From NCBI GenBank assembly GCA_905160935.1, contig CAJHZI010000753.1, positions 43,501-107,500 on the forward strand: 64,000 bases of DNA, given 5' to 3'. Shown piece by piece: positions 51,533 to 63,728 of the stretch. Within the stretch, counting starts at the first letter, position 1, and each line of letters opens with the position of its first letter. A program made the translations under genes and the position numbers. This stretch comes from Enchytraeus crypticus (lineage: Eukaryota > Annelida > Clitellata > Enchytraeida > Enchytraeidae). The notes beneath the pieces were generated by a model. It did no database searches. It was not told the origin of the DNA and saw only the letters and a list, made by a program, of their open reading frames with translations.

Positions 51533-54494
51533 ATGTGGGTGTTTTGTCCTAAAACAATGCTAAACCTCGCTAACTACAAGTGGAGCATTGATGATGAAGA
51601 TGATGATGAGGAGAACAGTAGAGACAGGCTGAATAACTCCAGAAGAAAATACGGCAAAGCTGAAATCGAGCTGGAAAAAGATGTCAAGATGATGTCGCTA
51701 CGCCAGTGCCTGAGGCCGATGATAATATCCCTGAAGATCCTAGGTATGTACTACGAAGAGGAAGACAAAGATACCGACGAACAAATTCTTGAAACTACGA
51801 TGGAAACTCCACCTAAGTCCCCAAAACAAAATATTCGCTGTTGGTTTTCCAACAAATGGAAAGTCTACTCCACCGTGGTGTTGGTTTATTACTGGCTGAG
51901 TTTTATTAGAATGTTTACGATATTCGGCGGAGGAAACAACAGGTTCGCTGATGTTGCAGGTAAATGCGTCTACCTGACGTTGTCTGGTATCTTCACTGTG
52001 GTCTTCACCACTCACTACGTCTCCTGCAGGCGCGGTCGACTGCAGAAACTACTGCAGGAGATACAAGATCATGGCGACATATCCAGACTACTGTATCTGC
52101 CACTGAGGTTAATTAATTAATTAATTAATTAATTAATTTATTTATTTATTTATTCATCACATCATATTCCTTTCGAATAAGGAAACTGACGTTAACCTTA
52201 GTTTTTACCATATACAATTCCGACAAACATAAGTACATGCACGCAGAAAGTTCAACCATATTTGTTATTGGTAATAAAGGCCGTGACGGCACTAACATAT
52301 ACCGGTTGTTCAATTGATAAAAGCAAAGTATAAAAGTAGCGACTAAAAATAAAACATAACGTTAAAGAAATCTTATGCAATATGAACGTTTAAAAACACA
52401 ATTCTTAAAAATATACTAGATTGTCGATGGTAGTTGGCTGGAGTCTGGCTATCGCCAACTATTCCCTTGTCTTCTACGGCAACTGGTTTACCGATGGTAG
52501 GATCATCAAGGGATTTATGTCTCCATTTGGATCTATATATCTGGAATTTCGCTCAGGGACTAGACTCTACACGGCCGCAGCTATATCCATCTTATCATTC
52601 TATCAGCATGCCTCTTGGCCTATCAGTGCCGCCTTCCAGGAGATGACGGTCTTCGTCTTCTACCTCAAGTTCTATCAGTTCAGCGAGAGATTTCTGCAGG
52701 CAAGCAGCGCGGGCAATCTCTTCGAGCACGGAGCATTCGAGAGGTATCGGCGAGAGCACAACAGACTGTGCAAGCTGCTGGACCGGGCGGATTGGTTCAT
52801 GTGCTTCATCCTGGGAGCTCTCGTCGTGGGTAGTGTGGCCATCATCGTCATCACGCTCTACCTGCTCATCTGGAACCTGTGGGCTCATGATGTCCTCACT
52901 AAGGTCACCATGACTGTCTGGATGCTGCTTGCCATGGTTGTTCTAGCGGCAATCACTTTTGGCTCTTTGCATGTTCATAGTCAGGTTGTTTATTCTGTCC
53001 CTCTCTCTTTCGCTTGGTCTCTGTTTGCCTCTCTATCGGTCTCTCTCTGTCTCTCTCTGTCTCTTTCTGTCTCTATCTGTCTCTTTCTGTCTTTATCTCT
53101 GTCTCTAATGTTATTCTAAGTCAAGTCGATGATTCTACTCATATTCTGCTTCCATGCTCAAGAAAAACTTTCCATCCGTTAGAGAGTTAAGCCTTAAACT
53201 AAAGGCCATGTCATATAGGCACTTTACTGGGACTTATAAGTTCGAGAAATAATTATTACAAGGTGTATTTCCGACATCGTCATTGGCTGGAGCCAATGTG
53301 GATGTCGGAAATAATTGAAAATACAGGTATTAGCCAGTCGAGGCCTATAGTAATTGAAAACATAGTTATCAGCTTGTCGTGATATGCAATAATTGAAAAT
53401 ATGCATGTAGTTCATGTAGTTACATGCAAATCTAGATCTGTCATAATAGAAATGATAGTTATCATCTAATTCGGGCCTATGATAATGGAAAGTATAGTTA
53501 TCAAAATATTCGCTTCAAATTACAATGCCGGTCGTAAATAAAACGACAGTAGGCCGATAGTTGTTGTATAGTCGTTCTTGACTTGATGGTATCCTCTGCT
53601 TAGGCTCACAGACTCAACGAAGATATTTACGACATGGACCTCTCAGCACTGGACTCAGATGCTATTGGCCAGGCAAGTAAAATAACAATGCTATGATTCA
53701 TGTATACCAGCAACTACCAGAAATAAGATACCAATCATCATCATCTTCCCCTAAATCCTAGGTCAACCAAGGTCGGGATACGAATAGACTTTCTCCAGTC
53801 CTCCCTGTCTCACACCATATCATCAGTCAATTCTCTATTTTGAAAGTCCTTCTTAATTACCGCATTCCACGTCAATTGTGGTCTACCTCTCTCTAGCTTA
53901 ACGTCCAGCTCTTCCCTCCAAACTCTCTTCGCTATGACCTCATCTGCCTTTCCTACTCATCTTACCTGAACTAAAACATACGCTAAGTAAATTAAGTGCA
54001 TTGTTTGTTTTAATGTATTACATGTATAAGATACACTATGAGCTCCTATTGGTTGCTAAAAGATATTTAATTTGTTTCATATTTCTTAATCTTAAAATTA
54101 TTTTCAAAACAGTCTCAGATATTGAGATTGTGTTGCAGGTGAGCGTGTTCTTAAGCAAACTGTCTGGAGACCCGATAGGTTTCACTGTCATGCGCATTTT
54201 CTGCATTGAACGTAACACTATACTAACTGTAAGTGTAGAGCTTCTCTATCAATAAATAATTATATTGTATAACATATCTCTCTTAAGTATTCTGCCAGGT
54301 GGCAGGTCCAAGATTCATCAAACAAGTACCGTAAGCTTAGTAAATTCAATTATTCTTTCAGAATCACAAAACTGATCTCATAGAAGCTAGGTCAGGGAGT
54401 GTAATCAATGTACTCATACTCATCATATCAGCTTGTCATCAATTCGACCAATCATTCTATTAATTAATTAATAAATAAATCGATAAATCAATCG

Positions 54495-54525
<31 letters not shown>

Positions 54526-55099
54526 CAAACATTTAGTGTCCGGTTCCTCGCTATGAAGCAAAGTCAGGGACGTCTCAAGCAGACTCTGCATCAACAACGC
54601 CAAAACACCGCACGATGATGGCTAAATACTCAAAGACCACAAGAGAAAGTGAGATAAAACAGGACTAGTCCAACATCCGAGGCAATATTCTCAGAATATT
54701 GGTATATGGTGGAAAGAGGTGAGTAGAAGGAGTTTGGCCATAAAATACTAATACATTTATAAGATCGAAAATATTGTGATAGAAAATTCCATAATGTTTG
54801 AGCAGCAAACCTGACGTTGAGTCTCCCAAGAGCAGTGTCTGCTACACCAATCGCTTTCGAGTGAGGAAACCGACGTTACCATTAGTTTTACCAGCTTTAA
54901 TAAGACACTAAAGCCGATTAATGGATTCAATTGCTTTCAATTCTATGATTACTTTCAGATATTGGGGATGTTGATAACCTACTTTCTGCTGATCGCTCAG
55001 TTCTCCGCGTCAACGTCTTCTGTTGGTGCTGTAGTATCGCCCAGTCCAGGAGTTACCAATGTCTCAACCATTTCCTACGAACTGACCACCACATTCTAA
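51533..55099 (+). CDS. Gustatory-receptor-like seven-transmembrane receptor (five exons)
   Basis: Exons 51533-52107, 52420-52984, 53604-53672, 54139-54228 and 54959-55099 give a 479-residue protein with agreeing phases (2, 0, 0, 0). A long acidic N-terminus (DDEDDDEEN) with LRPMIISLKILGMYYEEED precedes helix 1 (about 110-128) and helix 2 (about 145-164). Helices 3-6 lie in the second exon (for example WFMCFILGALVVGSVAIIVI and WMLLAMVVLAAITF). The last two exons give GFTVMRIFCIERNTILT and then TYFLLIAQF (440-448), an exact match to the TYhhhhhQF signature of the insect-type Gr family. These proteins are inverted-topology ligand-gated channels in insects. The ligand here is unknown. The intron after 53672 has a GC donor (CAGgcaagt). 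The first Met of the open frame was taken; an internal Met (residue 9) is possible. Confidence 0.9.
52108..52200. repeat. TTAA/TTTA tract plus GAGGAAAC-module at a Gr-like donor
   Basis: The tract begins directly at the first intron's donor (GTTAATTAATT) and runs into a solo AAGGAAACTGACGTTAACCT module. Confidence 0.65.
54470..54575 (-). repeat. CAAT microsatellite joined to the GAGGAAAC module
   Basis: On the minus strand the module (GCGAGGAACCGGACACTAAA) is followed directly by (ATTG)n. Confidence 0.65.
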
Positions 55100-55117
55100 T
55101 GACTGCATCAGACTATA

Positions 55118-55258
55118 AAAAGCTGGTAAAGCTAATTTTAACGTCAAATTCCTCACTCGAAAGTGATGTCGGTGACGAAAGAGCCCAGGATTTGAACCCC
55201 GCACTTACTGATCCGCGCTCGAATATCTTACCGACATCGCCACAGGCTCCAGCCGCTA
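55118..55258 (-). mobile_element. SINE-1 copy in the Gr-like 3' UTR
   Basis: Same family on the minus strand, starting about 20 bp after the stop codon at 55099, so any Gr-like mRNA must include it. A plus-strand partial copy (54838-54902) lies in the last intron. Confidence 0.75.
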
Positions 55259-55653
55259 TGCAATCTGTGGTTAAATTTATCGATCATAAGAATTGATTAA
55301 GTTGGTTCTCTGTATTACTATTAAACATAATAATCTTAATCGGGTGCTTTAAATGCGGTCGGAAGTTTATAGAGGTCTGTAAATTGAGTAGACTATATTG
55401 ATTAAATCTATGGCGAATAAGAACATTATGATGTTGGATTCAACGATTGATAAATTAGAATTAGCACTGTTTAGAAAATTCAGAGACAAAGAGAGAGAGA
55501 GAATATATTTATTTAAGAAAAGTTACACAAAATGCAAATCAAATTCGTATTCAACGAATGAATTGGTAGATTATTTAATCTAAGAGAAATACATATTTAG
55601 TTAAACATCTCTGTTTTAAGAATATCGACAATTTCAAAACAATTACAAAGCAT

Positions 55654-55659
55654 TTTATT
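55654..55659 (-). promoter_or_regulatory. Candidate poly(A) signal of the Cys-loop receptor gene
   Basis: TTTATT on the plus strand reads AATAAA on the coding strand, about 290 bp after the stop codon. A plus-strand AATAAA at 55802-55807 could serve the convergent receptor gene. If both are used, the two 3' UTRs overlap. Confidence 0.3.
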
Positions 55660-55951
55660 AAAGTTTACCTTGACTACAAGTTTCGCTTTCACAGATGAGT
55701 ACAGGATAGTGGATGACTCTCCGGTAGCATATATGTTAATATTCAAATATTAATTTTAATGTAGAACAGTAACTATGTAACTAGTAACAAGTAAGGGAGG
55801 AAATAAAGTGACTAAAAAGTCATGTTTAGTTGCAGCTATATGTCCGTACATTCACTAGTTGTCACAACTTTTTTTGAAAACTTCTTGTAGCTCTTGTAGT
55901 GGTGTATGTTACGACTCCGTCGACTCCTAGATGATAGTACTCGTAGTAACG

Positions 55952-58510
55952 TTACTCGTAGCTCTTGTAGTGGGGGATGTTGCTACAGTCCCCATATTCG
56001 TTATACTCATAGTACATGCAGTAGCCGTAGATCTGATCGTAAATATGGTTTGCAAGTTTTACTTCATTCATGTAATCCAAAGGTTCGATCATTTTGTTTC
56101 TATTGACATAATAAATCATAAACATTCCTAGTGTAAGAAAAGATATTACTACGACAAGAATGACTGTGAATATTCCATCCAAATTGCGAGCCAGACCTAG
56201 GTAATATCTGTGAAATTGCTGCCTCATTATATCTTTCAATTTTTCTTTTTCATTTTCTGAAAGATTCGATGAAATGCTTTCTCTATCGTATGTTGAATTG
56301 AGCTTGGAATTTCTGTACGGATTGCTCTTTGTTCCTTTGGAATGAATGAACATTTTCTGAAGCTGAAATTTAATCTTGAATGATTCGAGTCCCAGACTAC
56401 TATACCAAGATGGAAGAGTTCTGTCGTCGATGTCATGTATTCCTTCAATGATAATCGTCAGTATTATGGAGATTGCGCTGAGAATGGTGATGATGAAAAC
56501 GTAGATAACTAGAAATAGATATGTAATTAGCTTTACAAATTCAAGAAGAGCGAAATAGACGTGGATGAATAAATCATACTAAAATAGAATAAATGATCTC
56601 TAACCGGAATATATAAGAATATATATTCAAGACAACACATAAGGATATTCTGATAAGAAAATAATAAGCAATAAAACTATACATTTTATTCCATATTAGA
56701 ATTTATCAACTCATTCTTCTAAATATAAAGAAGAAATTGGCATATATCGTCCATATTTCACAGAAACTTTTCAAAAAGCATCTTTGATTAAAATTAAGTA
56801 AGAAGTAGACTAAGAATTGTATGCTAACACCAGAGGCCTATAGACTATTCTCTCACTTAGCTGATGACTAATAAACTAGTTGGTCAATTAAGCAGTCAAC
56901 TTCATATTTCGAAATGATTAAATTTATATGAATGTTTCGATTTCCAAAATTTAATGCCATTTATTTTTATCTTGTAGGCCCTCCATAATTTTGGTTGAAA
57001 TATAAATTCTTAATTGATGTTACAACAGAATCTGTAGTTGTATCTTACCTTTGAATTCTAATAAAAATATTTCAGAAAATTATAGATATATTTTTGATAA
57101 CGTTTAATACAATTTTGCTAATAATGTTCAAGTTCCATCACCTATAAGTGGCAGATTATCTGATGATATTGGCAATTGACCACAAATAGTAAATTGAGAA
57201 ACAATGTAGTTGGTGAAGAGAGTCAACTGAAGTGTTAGTTTTTCCTCTGTTTCATAAGGCAGCATATGAACGACGGGGCAGAGTAAACACGTGACAACGA
57301 TTGGAAGGACGTAGTTTAAGATGTAGTAGGTTGGTTTGCGTCTTAAGTAGAAAACTGCCCTGAAGCGTTGTCGGTCATCCAGTTTGTAAATCTTAGAATA
57401 AAAAATACAATAAAATAGAATAAAATGTATAAAAATAAATGTATAAAAGTACACTTAATTATTAATTTTTTGGGAAAAGATTTTGCATCAATTATCCAGT
57501 TGAATTTTAAATTAAAACAGTAGGCCTAATATGACTAGCCTAGTTTCACGATTTCGACCTACACCCAGAAACTGCAGCTGAATATATTATTCAGCTGCAG
57601 ATTATTTACATTAAAAAACAGGATGAAATGTGATTTTAGTTTTCATATTGTTTTCAGAAAAGCACGACTTTACCCAGCATGATATATTGTTTTCTTTATT
57701 TTCTTACAAAATTTCCTTCGATTGACAAGTTTGATTCCATTCAAAAATCTGTATTTAACTTTCACATGTATTCTAGTATGTTTAAAGTAATTTCAGTATG
57801 CCCGATATTTGTTTCGTTAAAATATTATGATTGGAATTTGTCTGAAATTACTAACACCAAATAATTAATCTTCTATATTACAAATTAATATTTCATAATC
57901 CTTGTATGAAGTATCGGGCGTTAAACCTGTCTTATTAATGCATCGAATATTTTATGAATACAAAGAAATATAACGAAATGTATCATCAAACAATTAAAAG
58001 TCAAAATTATTTAAGTTCCAAGAACTAACAACTTTCATTATATTCTCTTCTTCTCTGTACACATTCTTTCCTATATGTTCCAATGCAATAAGTTCTAGGA
58101 GGTACAATATCTGAAATACGTAAAGTGTTTGTGCTCATTTATAACTATAATCATTTTAAAACGATTAACTTACTATTTCTCAATGGGTATCAACGTTCAA
58201 CTAAAATGTAAATAGGCCAAAGTCTTGAATATACATTCCTTTCTAAGCGTACTGCCTACTGGTAGGTCCATGGTATATATATCGTCTCCACTCATCTGAG
58301 TCATCTCTATCTTCCGTTTTACTCTTCGTGTCCACATACGAGTTTATCTTTAAATCATCTACAGCATTCCTTTATCATCTATTTAAATCATCTATACCAT
58401 TATCCTTGGGATTCTACTTATTAAGTGGTGGGTCCGCTATACCTTCCTCAGCTTTGACTGACATTTACTGAGGCGCCATTCCCTGAGAAAAAAATCTTCT
58501 TCACACATTC

Positions 58511-58573
<63 letters not shown>

Positions 58574-61500
58574 TATACATATAGGCCTAAATCAGAAATG
58601 AAATCAGAGCAACAATGGAAGGAGACATATGGTGGAAATTGATTAAGACCGCCTGGCTTGGAACAGGCGCGACACATGAAGTAGAAGAATCGGGCTCTTA
58701 TAAGCATTGCATCAATTTCATTTTCTCTGGGTCGCAGCTGATAGTCCCAACTACACTTAGTGTATGCCGGGTAAGAGGCAAGTGAACAAACTGAGAAAGC
58801 ACTAGCTAACATGCCGATAGATTTTACTGAAACCCTTAACACACCATTTGTTGTGAAATGTTTAGAATAAACATTCGAGAATTAACTAAATTTTTTATAT
58901 CAGCTCAACTTTCCAATTTCACAGAATCGCTGATAAAGCCTTACAGATGTGTTATGTCCTAGTACATATTTTCACTACATTCATTAAATTGTAAAAAATA
59001 AACTTAATACCACTTCTCTAGTGTGAACAATCGTCCACTGTAGATTATTCTTGTATAGACCTAAGTCCACTCCAATGGGATAATAGAACGATACTTGATC
59101 ATAGGGGTAACTGACGAATGTAAACTCGATGTAGCAAGCCTGATTGTCAAACGGAAAATATGTCAACTTAAGTCTACATCGAGTCTGTATCGCTCCACCC
59201 ATGGCTTGTTCCGTAAAGCCATTATCGAAAATTGTTATCTTGAATTTCGTTTGATCTAAGTTATTCCGTTTCATTGAGCCTGCACTGATAACGACATAAA
59301 TATTTCTAAAATATAGAAGATCTTAAAATTGTTAAATATAACGAGATCGGCCTAATACTCTCTAATACAAACAAAAAACAAAATAATATAATTCTCTGTC
59401 CCTCTATGTGCACTGCCTGTCGGCAGGTCCATGGTGTATAACACCACCACTCTTTTCTGTCTTCCTCTTTTCTCTTCTTGTCCTTAGAAGAGGGGATCTT
59501 TAAATCATCTAATATACATAATCTCGGCCTGCTTCTCCCTCTGTTTCCTTCTATTCTGCCTTCTATGACTTCTTCTACTGAACCTAAGGGGGAAAATAGA
59601 CATACTCCTCTTAGAATGTGTCCAATCCAACTCTTATTTTATTTTTAATATGTTTCTCAGCTGTTGCTCTTTGCCAACTCTCTACAAAGCTTCCTAATTT
59701 GTGACATTTGCGTTCAATTAATCCTTTCCATTCTTCTCCAAATATCCACATTTCCAATGTCTCTAGTTTGCAGATATCTTCCTTCGTTAAGGTCCATATT
59801 TCATATCCATGTAATAGCGTGGTCCAAACAAAAGTCTTCACTATTTTTATCTATAAAATAATTGTTATTCAATTATAAAAAATATTCTGACGGTAAATCC
59901 GTAAATAATATAATTCTTTATGAAAGTTTATACATTTGAAGCTAGCTTGTTAAGAATTGAAAAGTATTAATTTCAAATAGAGTCTAATTATTTGTATAAA
60001 AATATGCTAAATAAATCAGAAACAATTGAAAGTTATTTACTCTTTTAAATAAAAAACATTTCAATAACTATCATATACTTCTGATTATTTTAAAATTTAC
60101 ATTTCCCTGGAATATCTAAGTACGTTAAGTAAAATCTGATCACAATTTAAATTGGTTGACCACATTACAAATTTATGCATCTACTGTTAGGCCTACATTT
60201 ATTTCAACATGAAAACAATGTGAAAGCGCTAAATTTCGAATTTACTTTAAGTAGCTCTTATTGGTGTCTAATGAAGCATCTTTGGTAAACACGATAGTGT
60301 TCTCAGGGAATGCCCTTGCCCTGTAAATAGTAGTCGAAGCTAAGGAGGCCAACACTCGGGGGCCACCTCGTCATAAGTATAATCTCTCAAGGATAAGGGT
60401 ACATCAAGAGGAATGTTTATATATTTTTAGGATTCACTCGAATGTGGAAATTATGAGGAAAACTGAAGATAGAGGTGAGTGGAGGCGTTATATGTCATAG
60501 ACCTGCCAGTTAGCAGTGCACTGAGAGAGAGAGAGCGAGAGAATGACGCATCAAAGTAATACATTTTCATTGTGGATTAGTATGGTAGAGAAATATTATA
60601 CTCAATGTGTTATTCATAGCAGCTTGTTGTCCATTTTCACGTTGAATTCATATTCACATTCAAAATCAAGGTGTGTTTTCTAAATTTCAAATTCAAACCT
60701 TACTCCCCAAATTTAGGAGATTGGAGAGCACCATTAAAATTGAATAAATATAACATTAAGATAACATAACTAAATAAAATAAAGCATTCGGCTACAAACT
60801 GGTGCAATGGCGCAAAACTATTTGCAAAATCTTCCGAAAAATTTCATAGCATAGATTTTTTTGCGTTTTTCAAACTTATTCAACTTTCAAACTTATCCTG
60901 ACACAAGCCAGTTCAATTTATCCAGTTTGTTGCTGGATAAAGTTACATTACTATCTCCCTCTAGTGTTAGGCAAGTGGAAATTTCGATGCACAGTTTCCT
61001 AGCTTTTACTGGCACGAGATCTCCTTCGATGTACATTTAATCCCATCGAAAGAGCTATGCCTTCTCCACAATTTAATATCACTTATAGCTTGGGAATAAT
61101 ATGGCTTCTGGGGATATAAATCCATCGATAGCAGAAATAGACAACCTGTTCGTGAGATCGATTTTGGGATACCACACAGATCCTGGAGACAGTGATATAT
61201 AGTAGATTTTAGGATATAGCGTCGTGTTCCAAGAGGTCATGTAATTGTTCCACTCCTTCGTAGAAAAATGAACAAAATGTTATATCTCAATAAGAAATTT
61301 TCAATAAATTCATATATTCGCAATTGCTTTTATGAAATTGTTTGTTCAGAGAGCTAATAAAAACAATGATGGTGAAGATGATGATGATGATGATAATGAT
61401 GATGATGATGCTCGAGAATTCTGAACGCGTTGCATTAGCAGGAGAAAGGAAGAAGGTAGGCCGTATAGCAATGAGTTATATTAGTCAAATTTAGAATGAA

Positions 61501-62499
61501 CTACTAAGTAAGCAAAAATTACAGAAAACCACCATTAGAAAATTAGCCTATATATTTGTATCCATAAATTGTAATAATGATATCATAGCGAGATTCAACA
61601 TTTATGTAGCCTCCCCGTTCCTTCCCCGGTGTATATGAGACCAGTGCAGAATAGGGCAACAGCAAACAAGCTGCCACGTTTACGTAGGAGGCGACTAAGT
61701 TAGAATTTGAGGAAATCAGATGGGACCCACCTCACTATTAAGTTTTCCCATGATTAAAATGCATACAGAACTAAACAAATTAAGATGTTCTTGCGAGAGT
61801 CTGTACAGAGACATAGTTAAATGATGTGATACGATTTAGAAAGAAAAACTGGATAGGACATTATCTAAGGGGAATGGCTTGTTGAAGGATGCAAGAGAAA
61901 AGAGAATGCAGTGAAAAAGAGTTAAGAGGCAGCCCAAGACATGGGATGTTGAATGATTTGATAACAAATTCTTACATAGAACTAAACGGAAAAGCTGAGA
62001 ATAAAATTGTTTGGAAGAGTTATGTGTTATGGACTTGCCGTTAGGCATTTCACTAGACGAACAAGTGGTTTATAATTTGAGAACATCTGTCATCGGTGTG
62101 GTTTCGAACGGTTTTCGTTTATTCTTGTTTAGTAGCCTTTTGTGTCGAGTTTTAGTGTGGTTGTGCAACATTTAGGAACTGCATCAGCATAAATTTTGGA
62201 AAAGGCATAACATTTGGCGAAGGGAGTACCTAGTTGATTTATGGAGTTCTCTTTGTGGAGCATGAAAGCAGAGTCTCAGTAACAATATGTATCCTAATTG
62301 AACCTGACAAGTGATAACATTTTTTGAGATATTGCGAGGTACAGAATGTGAAAGAAGCTTCACTACTTACAAGAAGAATCCAAACAAAGGTTTCAAATAC
62401 TTCATCCGTTTCTATCTGAAATTGTCAGCATATAAAGTTTTTTAGAATGCTATAAACTGTATAATATACATGTCTATGAAATATGTAAGATATATATAT

Positions 62500-62537
<38 letters not shown>

Positions 62538-63728
62538 CACATGTATTTACGCTGTGTTTTAATAACTAATAACCCATATTATTTTTACAATCAATGAAGT
62601 CGTAAGGAGTTCACAGACGTTTTGGAAATTTAGAAATCTTGACCAGCAGCTAATTTTACCAAACATTTTTAAATTTCGTTTGAATTTCTTTAACAATGTG
62701 AAAGCTATTGTATTGCGAATAGGAGTGGGGTCAGAAAAGAAATGTCCAGTACAGGATTACGGTACATGCAGCGTAAAATTATCTCTATAAAATAATAGCC
62801 AACACGTAAAATAAAATTTATGCTAATGCTAATTTGAAGAGCAATCATTTCTTTTCAAAATGGCGTACAATACGTGCTGATTTGTACTTAATTGCCAAAG
62901 TTACTGAACTTTTAATGCTTGCTTTGCAGTGGTACTGTGCTCTCATCGTCTCACGGCGGCTGAGCTTTCGCCAAGCACACGTAGGCCTAAAGACTTTATT
63001 CGTGCACTAGAAGTTATATGACTGAATAATGATATAACGGACTTCTCGATGAGTCACAAAATGTAAGTCTTTTAAGGGCGTAAAACATAATAGTAAACTA
63101 CTATAAGGCCCTAACCATTTTTAGATCATCATATTTACTACATCTAGATGCAGTTTAGCAACTTTTAAATTGGCGAACGGTTGCATCGTGTTTAAAATAA
63201 CTTTTCCATTGCTTCAAGCAGCTACTTTGAAAAATATGTGTGATGAAATTGGTTAAGAGTCCTAAACTTAGTGAAATTGATTAAGAGTACAAAAGGCAAC
63301 GATTACTAATAACCATGGAAAGGAATGGAGGAAATAACGAAAAATACAAAAAAAACTTAAGAAAGGAAACATTGTAAACACATGCTGTATGTCATGTGTG
63401 TAACTATACGGAATAAAAAAACTTACCAAAGTGCTTTTCGTAGAAAACTAAAACCTGCAACTTTTAAATACTTTATGTAATTTAAACTTATGGGAATATA
63501 ATTACAATTTGTAGTTGGATAGCAAACAATAGGAACACTCTTATACCAGATCCATCATAGAAATGAGTATAAATTTTGGGGTGACGGCAAATAAAACGCC
63601 GTCCATATCCTCATCTGCGTAAGGTCTGGTCCTGACATCGTAAGAGGTGGTGCGCAGTATCGTGTCAATCAACCTCGACTCATCGTTTACATAGTGAGGC
63701 AGAGTATTCGCTGTCTGTTCTGCAGAAT
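55952..63728 (-). CDS. Nicotinic-type Cys-loop ligand-gated ion channel subunit, 5'-incomplete (six exons)
   Basis: Coding order: 63728-63547, 62415-62371, 61255-61083, 59305-59011, 57391-57142, 56508-55952, with phases that sum to 499 residues plus stop. The N-terminal exon has ESRLIDTILRTTSYDVRTRP. A 45-nt exon encodes IETDEVFETFVWILL, the same size as exon 3 of vertebrate nicotinic genes. Next come EWNNYMTSWN and VWYPKIDLTN, then the Cys-loop (TRCRLKLTYFPFDNQAC; 13 residues between the cysteines). The next exon has LRRKPTYY, M1 and M2 (EEKLTLQLTLFTNYIVSQFT), and the last has M3, LPSWY, a short cytoplasmic loop, M4 (DGIFTVILVVVISFLTLGMF) and a Tyr-rich tail. The EK at -1'/0' of M2 points to cation selectivity. 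The vicinal cysteines of loop C are absent, so it is not an alpha-type subunit. The signal-peptide exon lies beyond the window. Confidence 0.92.
58513..58572. repeat. TA microsatellite in a receptor intron
   Basis: Pure (TA)n, adjacent to a LINE-C fragment. A further TA run lies at 62490-62535 and a GAT run at 61372-61412. Confidence 0.85.
58590..58690 (+). mobile_element. LINE-C 3' fragment, diverged
   Basis: It contains AGAGCAACAATGGAAGGAGA and CTTGGAACAGGCGCGAC, matching the LINE-C 3' end with several changes. It lies in an intron of the Cys-loop receptor gene, next to a TA run. Confidence 0.65.
59400..59865 (-). mobile_element. LINE-D fragment (antisense copy in receptor intron)
   Basis: The minus strand reads KTFVWTTLLHGYEIWTLTKE and LEMWIFGEEWKGLIERK, homologous to the 16150-16700 copy. 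The GCAGGTCCATGG string near 59423 is the reverse complement of the family's 3' end. Confidence 0.7.
60420..60525 (+). mobile_element. LINE-D 3' end fragment
   Basis: It contains ATTCACTCGAATGTGGAAAT and AGACCTGCCAGTTAGCAGTG, matching the last part of the 16150-16700 element. A short GAGA run follows. Confidence 0.55.
61830..62052 (+). mobile_element. LINE-D 3' part fragment
   Basis: It contains GGATAGGACATTATCTAAGG and ATGGACTTGCCGTTAGGCA, matching the C-terminal codons and 3' end of LINE-D. Degenerate and non-coding. Confidence 0.6.
62540..63540. other. Receptor intron, no feature seen
   Basis: Unique AT-rich sequence between the first two exons found for the Cys-loop receptor. No repeat or second gene recognised. 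The same holds for 63730-64000, where the signal-peptide exon was sought and not found. Confidence 0.35.

Noticed and set aside
56509-56574. Upstream extension of the M3 exon (YDLFIHVYFALLEFVKLITY) from the acceptor at 56575
   Set aside because: That acceptor is phase 0 while the preceding exon ends at phase 1. The acceptor TTTCTAG before 56508 fits the phase and gives the correct M2-M3 spacing.
57005-57055. Possible 9-nt exon AATTCAAAG on the minus strand with a good donor
   Set aside because: It would leave phase 1 into the same downstream exon and add three residues to the tight M2-M3 linker. Not needed by the model.
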